64,000 bases of DNA from Collybia mongolica (taxonomy: Eukaryota > Basidiomycota > Agaricomycetes > Agaricales > Clitocybaceae), in contig JAAXNY010000016.1 in NCBI GenBank assembly GCA_013420905.1, positions 372,001 to 436,000 on the forward strand, in the 5' to 3' direction. Position numbers and translations under genes: made by a program. Below the pieces are notes generated by a model. The model made no database searches and was not told where the DNA came from. It was given only the letters and a program-made list of their open reading frames with translations. Positions 10,962 through 22,241 of this stretch are shown here, in pieces (position 1 is the first letter of the stretch; the number at the start of each line of letters is the position of its first letter).

Positions 10962-12227
10962 CTACAGTTTGTTAGAAAGGCAAACAAGACATACATCATG
11001 AACCTGAGCCATCTCTTGCACTATTTGACCCTTAGTCCACTCATTGAGACCATCAAACAACTGAAAGAGAGTCTTCTTTGGGCCACCAATGGCTTTGTTG
11101 ACATAGTTTTTGGCCTCACACCAGTCATTTGTTTGAATCCCTCCAGTGAAGATAGAATTAACCCATGCCCATGCCCATTGTTCTTGACAGGGGTACAACT
11201 TTTCATTAAAATATTGATGAGCAGCTGGGAACTGAGTCACTAGGTGTCTGTAGAATAACTCAAATTCATCAGGAGAGACAGCCCAATATGTCACCCAAAA
11301 ATCTCTGCTGAAGTTCACAAATTCGGCCCCTAGTGAGTTGCAGACATACATTGTGACATTTCCAGAAAGATGATGCAAACAAAAAATATGAGGGGTAAGG
11401 GGCATGATGTCCTCAATGGTGTGAATGAGTGATGCATGACAGCCACTTGCAAAAACTTCAGGTGGGTTGCCTGTGACCTCAAGATGGCATTGCAGAATCC
11501 AGGTAAAGGAGGGAATATTTTCCCTAGCATGCATAACATACCAGAGATTCCGAGGTTTTCCATGATTGTTGATCCTAATTTCAATACCAAGAGGATAACC
11601 ACAATTGTTGTGATTATAAGTGTCATCATAGATCAGGAGGTTGAAGTAACATATGGTGAGTTCCATCTGGAGAGGAGATTGCCACCAAATTGCTGTGACA
11701 ACTTGATGATCATCAATCTGGAGGTGGTGTTTCCAGCCTTCATCTGTATGTGCACACAGCCAGGCAACAATAGCATTGACATCACCACCTAGTGCAGCAA
11801 CCTTGCCATGGGCCTCACAGCATGCAGCATTCATTATATTTCCAATTTGCCAAGGTTCAAGAGGATGCTTTGAATCATAATCAGGATGTTGCTTCATGAG
11901 TTTTGAGATGTCAGAGTGGCCAAGGTTTGTTGTCAACAAGATTGCAGAAATGGCAGAGTGTAATTTTTTTGTAGGTGGTTGGGTTGCATTGCCACCATGT
12001 GGGATATCGGGGGCATGATTATAGACCCAAATGGCAACATTGAGCCTCCACTGTTTGGTATCAGAATTCTGGATAATATTTGCATGTGCCTTACAATTGG
12101 TTTTGCTGGATTTTCCTTGACAGTGGTTGGCACGGTCAATATCTATGCTATGCTGGGTGGTCCACTGGCAGTAATGTTTGCAATGGAGGGTGATACATCT
12201 TAAGTCCCCACTACTATGCCTCCTCAT
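10962..12227 (-). pseudogene. MULE transposase domain, single open frame in a decayed gene
   Basis: The 421-residue frame contains features of fungal MULE transposases: a segment reading CYFNLLIYDDTYNHNNCGYP with the first DDE-type acidic residues, then FASGCHASLIHTIEDIMPLT, where a second catalytic Asp would be expected (families usually have FASD; here it is FASG), then IFCLHHLSGNV and NDWCEAKNYVNKAIGGPKK. Flanking exons in other minus-strand frames look like its continuation, at 9560-10050 downstream and 13250-15425 upstream. Loss of the Asp and many codon changes fit decay. I recognise the family but cannot confirm the full ancestral gene. Confidence 0.65.
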
Positions 12228-13247
12228 TTGGCCCTTGACCCATTTGTGTCCAAGAGCTTCCTCCTCATCATAGACAGCAGCTACATATCACAGTATCCAA
12301 GGTGGGGAAATGCCCACCTTGACATGTGTGTAGGAGAGTATCATATATCACAGTGTCTTGCAATACTGATTGCCTGCATTTTGGCTTTCTGTCAGATGGT
12401 GACATGATTTCAATGGATGAATCACATAACACTTGATGTGTTGGCTTTATGTCATGGGGTGACACAATTTTGACAGACAAATCATGTGATGTGTGAAGGG
12501 GAGCATGTGGGCTGCCACAGTGACATTTCTGCCAAATATGCCAAGGGGACATTACCAGATTGATTGGAGATGCCAAAACATTGGATTTTATCAACCTTGG
12601 AGATACAAGATCAATAGTCTCATAGTACTTCACTTTCAACTCACTGAATGCTGTCTTGGAGTAGGATGATTCTTGTTTCACAGAGACAGCTGATGGTGCC
12701 ATCATGCATTTGACTTGTGATAACTGCAATTGCATGGTATTGGCTGGTGAAATAACTATCACAGAAGGGCTTCTGTTAGCTGGTAACCATGGAGGGGTAG
12801 AGAGAGTATGATTCCATGATTCCTTGCTGCTTGGGAGGTTACAGGAGGGTGAATGAGACTCATGAGAGTAGAGTGAGCCCAACAGGTACTGGGGCTTTGG
12901 ATCTTTCATGGGGGACAAATGCAGAAACTGTGATAATGATGGAGTGGGCACCAGACAAAAAGACAATGGAGCAGAAGGCCTTGAAAACCGTTGGCACATG
13001 GGACTAGAGTAAAAAGGATATGCCTGATGCCTGAGGCTGTGATGGCTTGACAGTCTGATGTATCTCCCATATAAACCTATAGATGGGATGGTTTGCCTAC
13101 AATAATTAGGAGTTAACTTATTGATAGTCCATGAATCAAGTCCACTGCACCTTTGGTTTATAGAGATTGAAATCATCATAACCACAAAACATCATTCCAG
13201 ACTCTGTAGTGTGGCTTGGCAGTATAGAAACACATGGCTCCACCCAA

Positions 13248-14009
13248 TCATGAAAACCTTAACATGATGACAAGTAAGTCCACATCATTCATTTCCACAG
13301 TCAAAAAACATATACCACCAGTCTCTAACATGATATTATTGTAGACACATAATTTGCGCAATAATTGATCCCAGATATTTGGTGACAACTGTGCTGTCCA
13401 GTGCAGATGAGTGGGATCTATTTTGCAAGATACAAAATTGTGTGCCACAATTGCACAACTGCCCTCACCACCACTTTGGCCCTGATGATCCAAGCATCCA
13501 GTTTGGATCACTGTTGGCACATCTGCCCCAAGGCCAGAGAACATCCAGTGAAGGATCAGAAGAACATTACCTGCAGGCTTGCCATGCATAGAGTCTCCAT
13601 ACTGCAAAACAAACAAGGCCATCAAATAACTGGAATAGTGATTTGTGGAGTAGTCAAGGTAGCCAATCTGCATGACTGGAGTGTGCCAAATTCATTCACA
13701 AAGAGCATATAATGCTGGGCTGTAGTCACACATGCATTTTCTGTGATAAAGCAAGTGGGCCTCAGTCATGAAGCCTGTAGGAAGGAAAAGGAATTCAGGA
13801 GAAGCACCAACAGGCACTGATGTAGCACCAGCTTTGAAATATTGGATTTTGGCAAATCCATCCAAGATGGAATCCTCCAGCCATTTCCCTCCAAGTAAAT
13901 ACCCAAGCTTCCAAAGTGGAAATTTTATTGAGTAGAGGCCATGCATTGCAGAAGTGACACAAAGGTGACTGAAGTTTTGCAAGACTGTGGAGGGAAGGAT
14001 ATTCAACAA
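13248..14009 (-). pseudogene. Ulp1-like cysteine peptidase relic inside the MULE
   Basis: Two consecutive minus-strand frames (14009-13692 and 13673-13248) give GATSVPVGASPEFLFLPTGF, then NHYSSYLMALFVLQYGDSM and GQSGGEGSCAIVAHNFVSC. The last resembles the Gln/Ser-Cys end motif of Ulp1/SENP (C48) peptidases, which many MULEs carry as cargo. The expected catalytic His and Asp could not be placed with certainty. The two parts are separated by a stop, so the gene is broken. The peptidase assignment is an inference from one motif and from context. Confidence 0.4.
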
Positions 14010-15002
14010 ACAAAGATGCTTAAGAAGACAGGATGCAAGCTAAACTGCAGCTTTATGATTGAATACCTCCTGGATGAGCCAAAACTATGGTTTTTTCACA
14101 TTAGCAATCATTGGCATGCATAGTGGTTGCTGGACATATCTTCAAGGAGTAATAGAAACCCACCCAATGACAGTGACAAGTACAGTCAATAACACATTTA
14201 ACATTGTCAATGATCTCTGATAGATTGAGAGGCTTTCAATCAAACAGCTGAAGACATTGCCAGACTCCAGTTGAGGAAGTCGATGACTTAATAATGATAT
14301 GGACAAAGACCAATGTGATTGAAATGACAGGCTGCCAGGCAGGGTGGTAGAATTAACATGTTATATGGTTCATTGAACAGTGATTTGCAATATTGACAGC
14401 CTAAAGTACAAAGTACTTCAATAGACTCAAATTGAGGGATTGTAAATGCAAATCAAAGTCAATAGAATGAAATCAAGGTTGAGAGGACAAGTTGAGATCA
14501 AAGAGTGTGAGAAAAGAGTCAATGTGACTTGCTGCTTAATATCTACATAACAGAGGCCTTTTATATATTGAAAATGGTACCTAAACTGGTAAATTTTATG
14601 ACGGAGTCCATATTGCAAAGATGAGGTGAAATAGAGGTATGTCTAAAAGGGGTACCATATGACAGCATTGTATTAGATCTACAAGGGTCATCACTACTCT
14701 AAATTGAAGTTGGCCAGCCTGAATGGGTGGAGTTGGATTCATAGTCTGAAATGGAGTCAAATCAACATGTGTTGGGCATGATTGGTTGTCAAAACATGCC
14801 AGTTGCGTGATCCAGCAGCAGAGAGGCAAGATGAAAGGAAAAGAAAGAGGAATGGGATGTGATTGGAGGGGTATAAAGTCATGATGAGTGTGTAGACAAG
14901 TCTAAGACTTGCCAAGATAATATTGAAGTCAAGGTCAAAGAAGACAAGACAATATCATTGTCAAAGATATCAGTTTACATGCATAGCACAAGTGCAAGCA
15001 TG

Positions 15003-15425
15003 TCACCAATCTGGTTTGTTAGGAATTACAAGAGACAGGCACACAGAGCATGCCAAAACTACATATGCATTGGGTATTTGGTCAATGATGTCCCAAATAT
15101 CTTTGTAATGAGGTATCATTTCACAGGGTTGGATGGTCATTGCTATCACAGTGACATGTACTTCATTGCTGAATGTCCATGCTTTGACAGATCCCTTGGA
15201 AAGGATTGTTGGATACAATGACTTTAGTTCTGACACCCTTTCAGATGTAACAGATCCAAAATATTGATGTGAAAATGTAGAACTGGGACTGGGAGCCAAG
15301 TATTGTTCAAATTTGAGAGCTGAGACCATTGGAGCACCACAACATGAGGTGAGTCCACCAACCATGATATATTTTGAATGCCATGGTTGCTTGTCATAGG
15401 GCAGGTGGAAGACACAATATTGCAC
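15003..15425 (-). pseudogene. Further MULE-associated coding relic, function unknown
   Basis: A 140-residue minus-strand frame (start MQYCVFHLPYDKQPWHSKYI, later FGSVTSERVSELKSLYPTIL and NEVHVTVIAMTIQP) reads in the same direction as the transposase and has ordinary protein-like composition. It probably belongs to the long ancestral MULE gene. No domain is recognised. Confidence 0.4.
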
Positions 15426-15799
15426 TATTACCTCACACCCACCTATACAACACCAGATCTAACTTCCTCAACCATGTTCACTATCTGCTATGACATGGAG
15501 ATGCTCTATGTGACATGGTTGCCTGCCAACAAATTGGGTCACTGCCATCCTACATGTCCAAACATCAGGATATTTGCAACATCCACAAATCCACACTCAC
15601 TATCCATGGGAGCTTGAAATCTAGTTGTGTTTGGACAGCAGTTGGGGAAGTGTAGACAGTGTATGTCTTGGAGTGAGCAGAAACACTGTTGAGGTTGCTA
15701 TGGGAACAAATGGAAGGAAATATACATGTGACTGACCGAGTTTGGCCAGTCAGCGGCAAAGGTTGCAACCCCCATTCTTTCAGCCAGCAGCCCAATTAG

Positions 15800-15821
15800 G
15801 GGTTGCTGATTAGTTTTATCC
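15800..15821. repeat. Right terminal inverted repeat of the MULE
   Basis: gggttgctgattagttttat plus cc, the reverse complement of 9548-9569. Confidence 0.7.
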
Positions 15822-15829
15822 TTGAACTC

Positions 15830-16722
15830 GGGCCAGCCATGCACAGCATTGGCTATGTATATCACTTAATGATACAGATGTGCAAGGAGTAAAAACACTA
15901 AGATAATTCATTATGAAATAGCTGTAATTACTTGATAGATGTTAACTATGTTATGTATCAGCAGTAGACATCTTTCCAGACTATTGAACGAGATTTTTTT
16001 TTTACCACTGAACCTGATCAACCCGGGGCCGGCCTTGGACCGACCCGGCCCGACCCTGACCCTCTATCAGAGGACGGGGCCAGGGCCAGGTCCAGCAAAA
16101 ATAGGTCGGACCTGGCCCGGACCGGACCCTAGACAATCGAGGACCTTACCGTGGCCACTGGATAGAGCAAGTGCACCCCCAAGTGCTACGCGTCGTGAGA
16201 CAGCTTCCGTTCTCCAATATATTTCCGGTTCGCGCATAGAACGTTGCCTCGAGTAAGGGAAGGCCTACCCGCGCCCCCAGCCAGATAACGCTCCTCTGCC
16301 CACCTTTCCCTCGGTTATCTCGACGTCTGGTTCTTGCGCCTTTATTCGAACACCTAGATAGCACACACCCGCGTGGATCCTCGAAAGCAGCCCGTTCTCC
16401 ATGTCGCTACTGAGATCATGTGGATAGTTGGTCGTGCCGGAGCTTAGTCGTCAAGCGTTGTCTAAAAGTCTAAAATTCCTTCATACTTACTGAACATCTG
16501 CATCTACCCACGAAGATGCCGAATTATCCCAGTGGGAATCATTATAGCGCACGGGACACGAGAAGAAAAATATGCAACTCAATAAACTCTCTGGTGACCT
16601 CACTCTTACGAGATGAGATAAAACGTCAGGAACCGGCCATTCAAAAGTCGCACATCCTGCATACGGGTGCACAGGTCCCACACTTGTTCAACAGCTACCG
16701 AATGTACAAATTTGGCACGGGA
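15830..16722. other. Transition from transposon block to host genes
   Basis: There is no gene. Bases 16015-16135 are a GC-rich, partly self-complementary patch of ggacc/ggccc motifs that may be a remnant transposon end. After about 16140 CG dinucleotides become common again and composition matches the host genes. Confidence 0.5.
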
Positions 16723-16730
16723 TATAAAAG
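16723..16730 (+). promoter_or_regulatory. TATA box of the glyoxal oxidase gene
   Basis: TATAAAAG, 62 nt before the predicted ATG at 16792. Confidence 0.6.
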
Positions 16731-16791
16731 TCCTTCGACGTCTGTAGAAAAGGGAGAGTAGTAAAGGTGCAGTACCAGTGTCTACCTTACG

Positions 16792-18937
16792 ATGCTTTCC
16801 CTACTCAAACTTTTGCTCTTTCCTCTATACGTCGCCGCGGCCAGCACCCCCAAAGGCTGGCACTTCGTTCAAAATGGAACCACTGGCATTGTCGCCCTCG
16901 AAGTCATCATCGTCTCACCCACCCTCGCAGTCATGTTCGACCGTGCGCAGAATAACCCCCTTCAAGTCAGTGGTCATGGCGCGTGGGGTGCATTATGGAA
17001 CTTTGAGACCAATACCGCAACCCCACTGGATATCGTCTCGGATAGTTTCTGTGCCAGTGGTGGTACATTGAGTAATGGAACTATGGCGAGTGTTTTGGTG
17101 GCGGAATAGGTTGCTACAAGGATTACTGATTATGTCCCTTATAGGTTGGCGTCGGGGGCCAACGGCCAGAGAGCCCAGACACCGAGCCTGACACGGATGG
17201 GCGCATGATGATCCGATTATTCAATCCATGTGCCGATCCTTCCGGCGTAGGCTGCAATGTCATCGAGGATGCTCAGACCTTGCACCTTGCGGAGGCGAGG
17301 TGGTATCCTTCGTCTCTGCGTATTTTTGATGGCTCCTTGGTAAGTTCGCTTCTACCAGTTACTGAGCTAGGCCATTCATGTCTTTCGCCGTATGATAGAT
17401 GGTGGTGGGCGGCACCCACAACAGCACTCCATTTTTCAACGTGGATCCTGTGAACAGTTTTGAGTTCGTTCCAAAGAAGGATAATGGTGTTCCCCGCTCC
17501 TCTCCCTTCCTTGAACGAAGTCTCCCCGTCAACCTCTTCCCCCGGTAAGACTATGCTTGATCCTTTAGCAAAAGCCAGCTCTTAAGCAGCTCATGCATTA
17601 GGGTGTTTGCCTTACCCGATGGTAAAGTCTTCATGATCGCCAACAACCAGTCTAGCATATACGACATCGAACGGAACACAGAAACGCCCCTCCCTGATCT
17701 CCCAAATGGCGTACGCATTACAAACCCGATGGATGGCGCTGCCACACTTCTTCCTCTCAGCCCACCTCTCTACATTCCCGAGGTCATCGTGTGTGGTGGG
17801 AGCAATTCCAGCGATACCACCCCGAGCATAGAGTTGTCTTCGCAAGATCCGGCCTCGGACCAGTGCAGCCGTATCACGCTCACCCCAGAGGGCATCAAGA
17901 GGGGATGGGTCGTGGAGCGGATGTTGGAAGGGCGGATGTTGTCCGAGATGATCCTTTTGCCTGACGGGACAGTTATGATCATCAACGGTGCTGGAACAGG
18001 GTACGCAGCAACACATAGCGTGGGTGACCCCATTGGATTGTCGAATTCCGATCATCCCATGTAAGTCGATGGACTCGCCCGTTTCCCAGAAGTATTGCTG
18101 ATGCGTTTAGTGTCAAAGAACAAGGCCAGTTTTGTATATGCCTAATGCACCGATTGGGCATAGATTCAGCAATCAAGGCTTGCCATCGTCAGACATTCCA
18201 CGAATGTATCATTCTTCGGTAACACTGACGCCTAGCGGGTGCGGATGTGGTGTATTTCTTTTTGGATAATGATGGCTCTGACATCCTGCGGCGGTTCATA
18301 GAAACATTTTCGTTGCTGGTTCCAACCCCAATCACGGGGTCATCACAAACGCAACCTACAATGCGTCCGTCCTTCCAAGCACATATATCGTAACGCGTTG
18401 CTGATCACGTTTCTAAAACAGAGAATTCCGGGCAGAGTACCTCAACCCGCCTTACATGAGCGTCGCACGCCCCGCTCTCCGCAAAGTGCCAACCATTATT
18501 CCTTTCAACCATGCTTTCAATGTTCCCGTGGATATCCCCGTTGGCCTGAAGGCTGCCAAAGTACAAGGTATGTCTTTTAGTTTCATCGGGACGGGACACG
18601 CATAATCAAAGGGATGGCCCCTAGTTGCGCTGATGGATCTTGGCTTCTCCTCACACGCCTTCCACTCGAGCTCGCGCCTTGTATTCATGAATACTGAGCT
18701 TGCACGCGACCGCAGGTCGATCACCATCACCAGCCCTCCGAACAATCGTATTTTCCCTCCGGGTCCTGGTGCGTCATGATTCCCCACCTTGCCTACTTGC
18801 GTCTTTTTGTGCGGTCGCTAACCCTCCGACTAGCTTTCGTGTTCCTGACAATCGATGGTGTGACGAGTACTGGAGCACATGTAATGGTTGGAGATGGGAA
18901 GGCACCACCTGTGAAGGACCAGGGCGTCCCATTGTGA
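16792..18937 (+). CDS. Glyoxal oxidase (copper radical oxidase), secreted
   Basis: A copper radical oxidase that would oxidise aldehydes outside the cell and release hydrogen peroxide, as in wood- and litter-degrading basidiomycetes. The signal peptide is [18 protein letters not shown]. The spliced exons (16792-17091, 17145-17339, 17399-17544, 17602-18060, 18119-18238, from 18302, up to 18567, 18625-18768, 18834-18937) give about 568 residues, the normal family size. Visible signatures are SDSFCASGG with Cys87 (the expected cross-link Cys), [15 protein letters not shown] (expected partner Tyr), PRMYHSS (Tyr-His copper ligands) and a C-terminal DUF1929-like domain with [12 protein letters not shown]. 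One junction near 18390-18421 fits no normal GT-AG intron: the frame is kept only by a 27-nt GC-AG gap. A small indel there is therefore possible, and the copy might be impaired. Confidence 0.88.
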
Positions 18938-20023
18938 TCGTAGGTCAGACATGGGAGTATGAAGTATTTTGACCCGTTTACACCTCGTGTACTTTTATTT
19001 TCTTTGTTTTTTGGTTACTCTGTCGAGTTGTTACATAGCTTCCGAAGCATATTCCCTTCTATTTCTTTTAGTTTCTCATATGCTCACTAGATGGACAAGT
19101 GTACTTATCTATGCGAGCGTTGCCGCTGTTTGCACACTTTTATTATTCAAATTCCCAGGGTCGTTTTCACTCCTACTTTGATATCTAAGACTCGCCTCAT
19201 CTGTCTAGTAAGTGGCATAAGAATGTCACCGGTCTGGTGTCCACTTATATTCTTTATAGTATTCTATTTCTGATCGAAAAAGTCTCGGGAGTTTTTCTTG
19301 GAATGGGCAAAGTTGAGGGAAGACTTGGCCGCGCCGGACTGGACGCTTACTTCAAGAAGTTATCCGGATTTGGTCCCGATATCATGAACCCTATTCAATT
19401 TAGCACCTCCACTCCGATTTCGAACAGATCAACGTATCGAGACTAAGACGTGGGCACCATGTCTCGTCACACACCTATGCGTAAAGATGTGGTGGTCTCG
19501 AATGGCAGATTCGCATATCTGGAAAGCACCGCGTTGAGTGCTGCTATGCTGGCCTCCAGCTTAGATCTGGACTCATGCCTAAAAGGTACTAATTTGTATT
19601 TTGACTGCTAGAGCGATAGCACGACTCTAATTTGCAATCACAGCCAAACCTCAAAGACTTTACTCGAGTACGGTGGATGCTAAAGCAGGCGCAGCACGCG
19701 ACCTGGCCATCAATCAACCAAACCTTTGCAAGTTGCACACGTTCTATGTATATAATGAAAGTCGAGCCTCAGGATCATGATGACGTCGCATATGAACTCT
19801 GTCACTTGCTATTGTCTCTCACGGACATGTCACTGCCTTAGTACTCAAGTACTCAGGCTTCGGTCCACATATATACATGTGTGACCTCCTACCGCTCTCC
19901 CACCCCTCATATTCCTCGAAATCGTCATCCTCTGGTGAGGTACACCTCGTTATCTATCCTCCAAGCAACATGCCCTTCTTATCACACTAATGTCTCATAA
20001 TAGATCATTCAAACAACTCCGGC
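18938..20023. other. Intergenic region with one duplicated segment and weak small ORFs
   Basis: A small reading frame starting at 19458 and another at 19632-19841 (with PNLKDFTRVRWMLKQAQHAT) flank the 19588-19680 segment, which looks like an intron plus exon start (tgctag, then tcacag). They could be exons of a small unrecognised gene, but I could not join them in frame. No other feature was seen. Confidence 0.4.
19588..19680 (+). repeat. Segment with a diverged copy at 8972-9070
   Basis: Ordered matches to 8972-9070 cover about 90 bp. This copy keeps more CG dinucleotides and so looks closer to the ancestral form. Confidence 0.6.
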
Positions 20024-21350
20024 ATGGACGAGAGGATCTTATCGCCCTTGTCCGCTAACAAGCCAGCGTTCCCCAAAACAAACGATATTTCCGTTTTTGC
20101 AATGGTACCTACTGAGATGTACCAGAACATCTTTCAATTTGTAGGAAAGCAGGGTTTGACTGCGCTTTCTCGAGTTTCACAGGGTTTTCAATGCGAAGCC
20201 GAACGTATTCTTTACGAAATCGTTGAACTTACAGATACCATCCACCGAACTTCATCTCTAATGTCTTGGAGCAACGCGGTTACCAACGTCGAAAGAAGAG
20301 CCCATCGGGTACACACCCTCCGATTCCCAGCACATTTACCTCCCAAGTTCGAATCAACAGACGTTTAGTTGGATGACGAAACTGTACAAAATAAGATTGC
20401 TCTCGCGTTCAGTGCTATTATCAACCTAAAGCACTTGTTCCTGCTTGGACACAGCTGCCCTGGCAAAATCGCCTCTTTACATCTCTCAACTCTCGCGAGC
20501 TGTACTTTTAGCCTTTCTTCCTTTGCCGGCCAGGTGTCGCGCTCTAGCGCCCAAGGACAGGTCGATTTCTTGCTCAAACATCCAAATATCGAATACTGGG
20601 TCCCCACTGAGCCGTTCCTTCGATCCGTTGAAGTATTCCCGCAGAACATGCTGCCCAACCTACGCCAATTGGTACTCGCCCGTCCCTCGCTGATCAGAGC
20701 CTTAAAAAATTGCCCCATTGAGGCGCTATTTATTTTATTTGTTGAGACAATGCATTCGAGGGCTACAGGGCTTGAAGCCATCATACCCTTAGGGTTTCTA
20801 GGAGCCACCCTCCACACTTTGGACTACACTTACGGACCTTTAAGTCCGGATAGGACAACCGCAGATATCATCGAGAATCTTTCTCAAAATACTCCAAATT
20901 TGAGAACGTTGACTCTCACATCCCTCGTCAAGAGCGAATCTGTCGTGAGCCCCGATTTATCTTTCATGCTTGAGCCTCTGCTTATGAGAGAACTGAATAA
21001 CATAGACTCCAGCTAAAGTTCATCACAGACTTGTGGATGCAGTTGCTCGATTCCATCATCTCGGCACCCTGGTGCTCAATATTTATATGGGCGCTTTGCA
21101 GAATCCCCTTGACGAATATCCAGACCTAGAGAACCCCTTGGAACACGCTCCGAATTGGGAAGGCCGATCACCTGCTCGAGCTCGTCAGGTCGCAACGCAA
21201 TTCATGACTGCGTGTCCATCGCTTCGGCGGCTCTCCTTCCCAGATACTGAATCTGCCCTTGCTAGTTCACTGACCTACGTTCTCTCGGGGGAAAAAGTGA
21301 AGCTAGTTGGCTTCTACGGCGTCGATAATTCAAGGTGGTGGATGAGATAA
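20024..21350 (+). pseudogene. F-box/LRR-type protein, broken
   Basis: The N-terminal part carries an F-box-like motif at about residues 27-70 (VPTEMYQNIFQFVGKQGLTA, then LSRVSQGFQCEAERILYEIV), which in intact proteins binds Skp1 in SCF ubiquitin ligases. Leucine-rich substrate-binding-like repeats follow, such as LPNLRQLVLARPSLIRAL and NTPNLRTLTLTSLV. The reading frame is cut by an in-frame TAG at 20366-20368. Coding continues in the same frame to 21016 and then shifts to another frame (21033-21350, ARFHHLGTLVLNIYMG and MTACPSLRRLSFPDTES). No GT-AG intron removes either defect without losing coding sequence. It is probably a recently decayed member of a large agaricomycete F-box family; an assembly error is the alternative. 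Confidence 0.65.
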
Positions 21351-22136
21351 GGGATTCATGGTGCTGGAGGATCCATGCGATGTGTCGTGACTCGTCAAAA
21401 TAGGAGATGGGATTAAAAGTTGGACATACGCCTGTCAACTCCTCAAATTCGGTATCTATGTCCTGGAAAACTCCCTGATGTGGATGTGCTTGGTTATTCA
21501 TGCAACGTAGAGGGGTAGTATGAGCTTCACGTTGAATTTCAGTTCATTCTTCTCCGAAGTCACCGGAGTGCCACGATGACATGACGGCAATGACTCATCT
21601 TTATTTGGTTAGAAGCTGGCGAAAAAACCTGAAGATGACAATGTTGCATTACGTATTCGACGAATTCATAACATCGACATGAGCATCTGAACCTGAAGTC
21701 GACTACTTACCCCAGGTTTTGCCCACGCAGCTGGTGTATATTGCTGATTGGATGAGTGAATGTTTGTGCAAACCTAGAGGCCTGATCGAGCAGCCCATAC
21801 ATTCGAAACATGCATGTTACATTGCTGGTAACCTTGATAAACTGGTCCCTCCGAAGTTCTAGGTCCAAAAATTCGCCGAGAGGTTTCAACTTTGCAGAAT
21901 TTTTTTTTCCTCCGAAGCGTGGGACGCGTAATAGGCAAGGCTGCAAGGCTATACATCGTACCTGATCCAGTAATCAAGGCTCGCTTGGTGCAAGCTTGGT
22001 GAGCAAGACTTTTGACAACATTGTCATAACTGATAGTAAGCATCTTGTCTAAGCAGAGTTCTCACAAACATGTCGTTAAGTTCTCCTGGCTTCATCGACC
22101 TGGTTATGTAAGGCTCGATATTTTACTGGGGTATAG
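21351..22136. other. Intergenic, nothing recognised
   Basis: Only short frames on both strands; an A/T run lies near 21900. The 3' part is the promoter region of the next gene. Confidence 0.4.
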
Positions 22137-22144
22137 TATAAAAG
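22137..22144 (+). promoter_or_regulatory. TATA box of the Old Yellow Enzyme-like gene
   Basis: TATAAAAG, 98 nt before the ATG at 22242. Confidence 0.55.
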
Positions 22145-22241
22145 CAAACGCATACTGGCAGGATGTCGGAAGGCTTTATTCCGGTACTCGGACACACTCA
22201 GCTCTTAAAGACTATTCAACACCACCTAAAACATCACAAAA

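Larger units (their letters stand above)
9541..15829 (-). mobile_element. Mutator-like element (MULE), decayed
   Basis: A perfect 22-bp inverted repeat, ggataaaactaatcagcaac plus cc at 9548-9569 and its reverse complement at 15800-15821, flanks the MULE coding relic. Similarity extends a few bases outward (gagcttg against gagttcaa). The block reads mostly on the minus strand: a region near 15425-15000, a Ulp1-like region at 14010-13250, then the MULE transposase at 12227-10962. The DNA is markedly poor in CG and rich in TG and CA. No clear 9-11 bp target duplication was found, so the outer limits are provisional. Confidence 0.65.
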
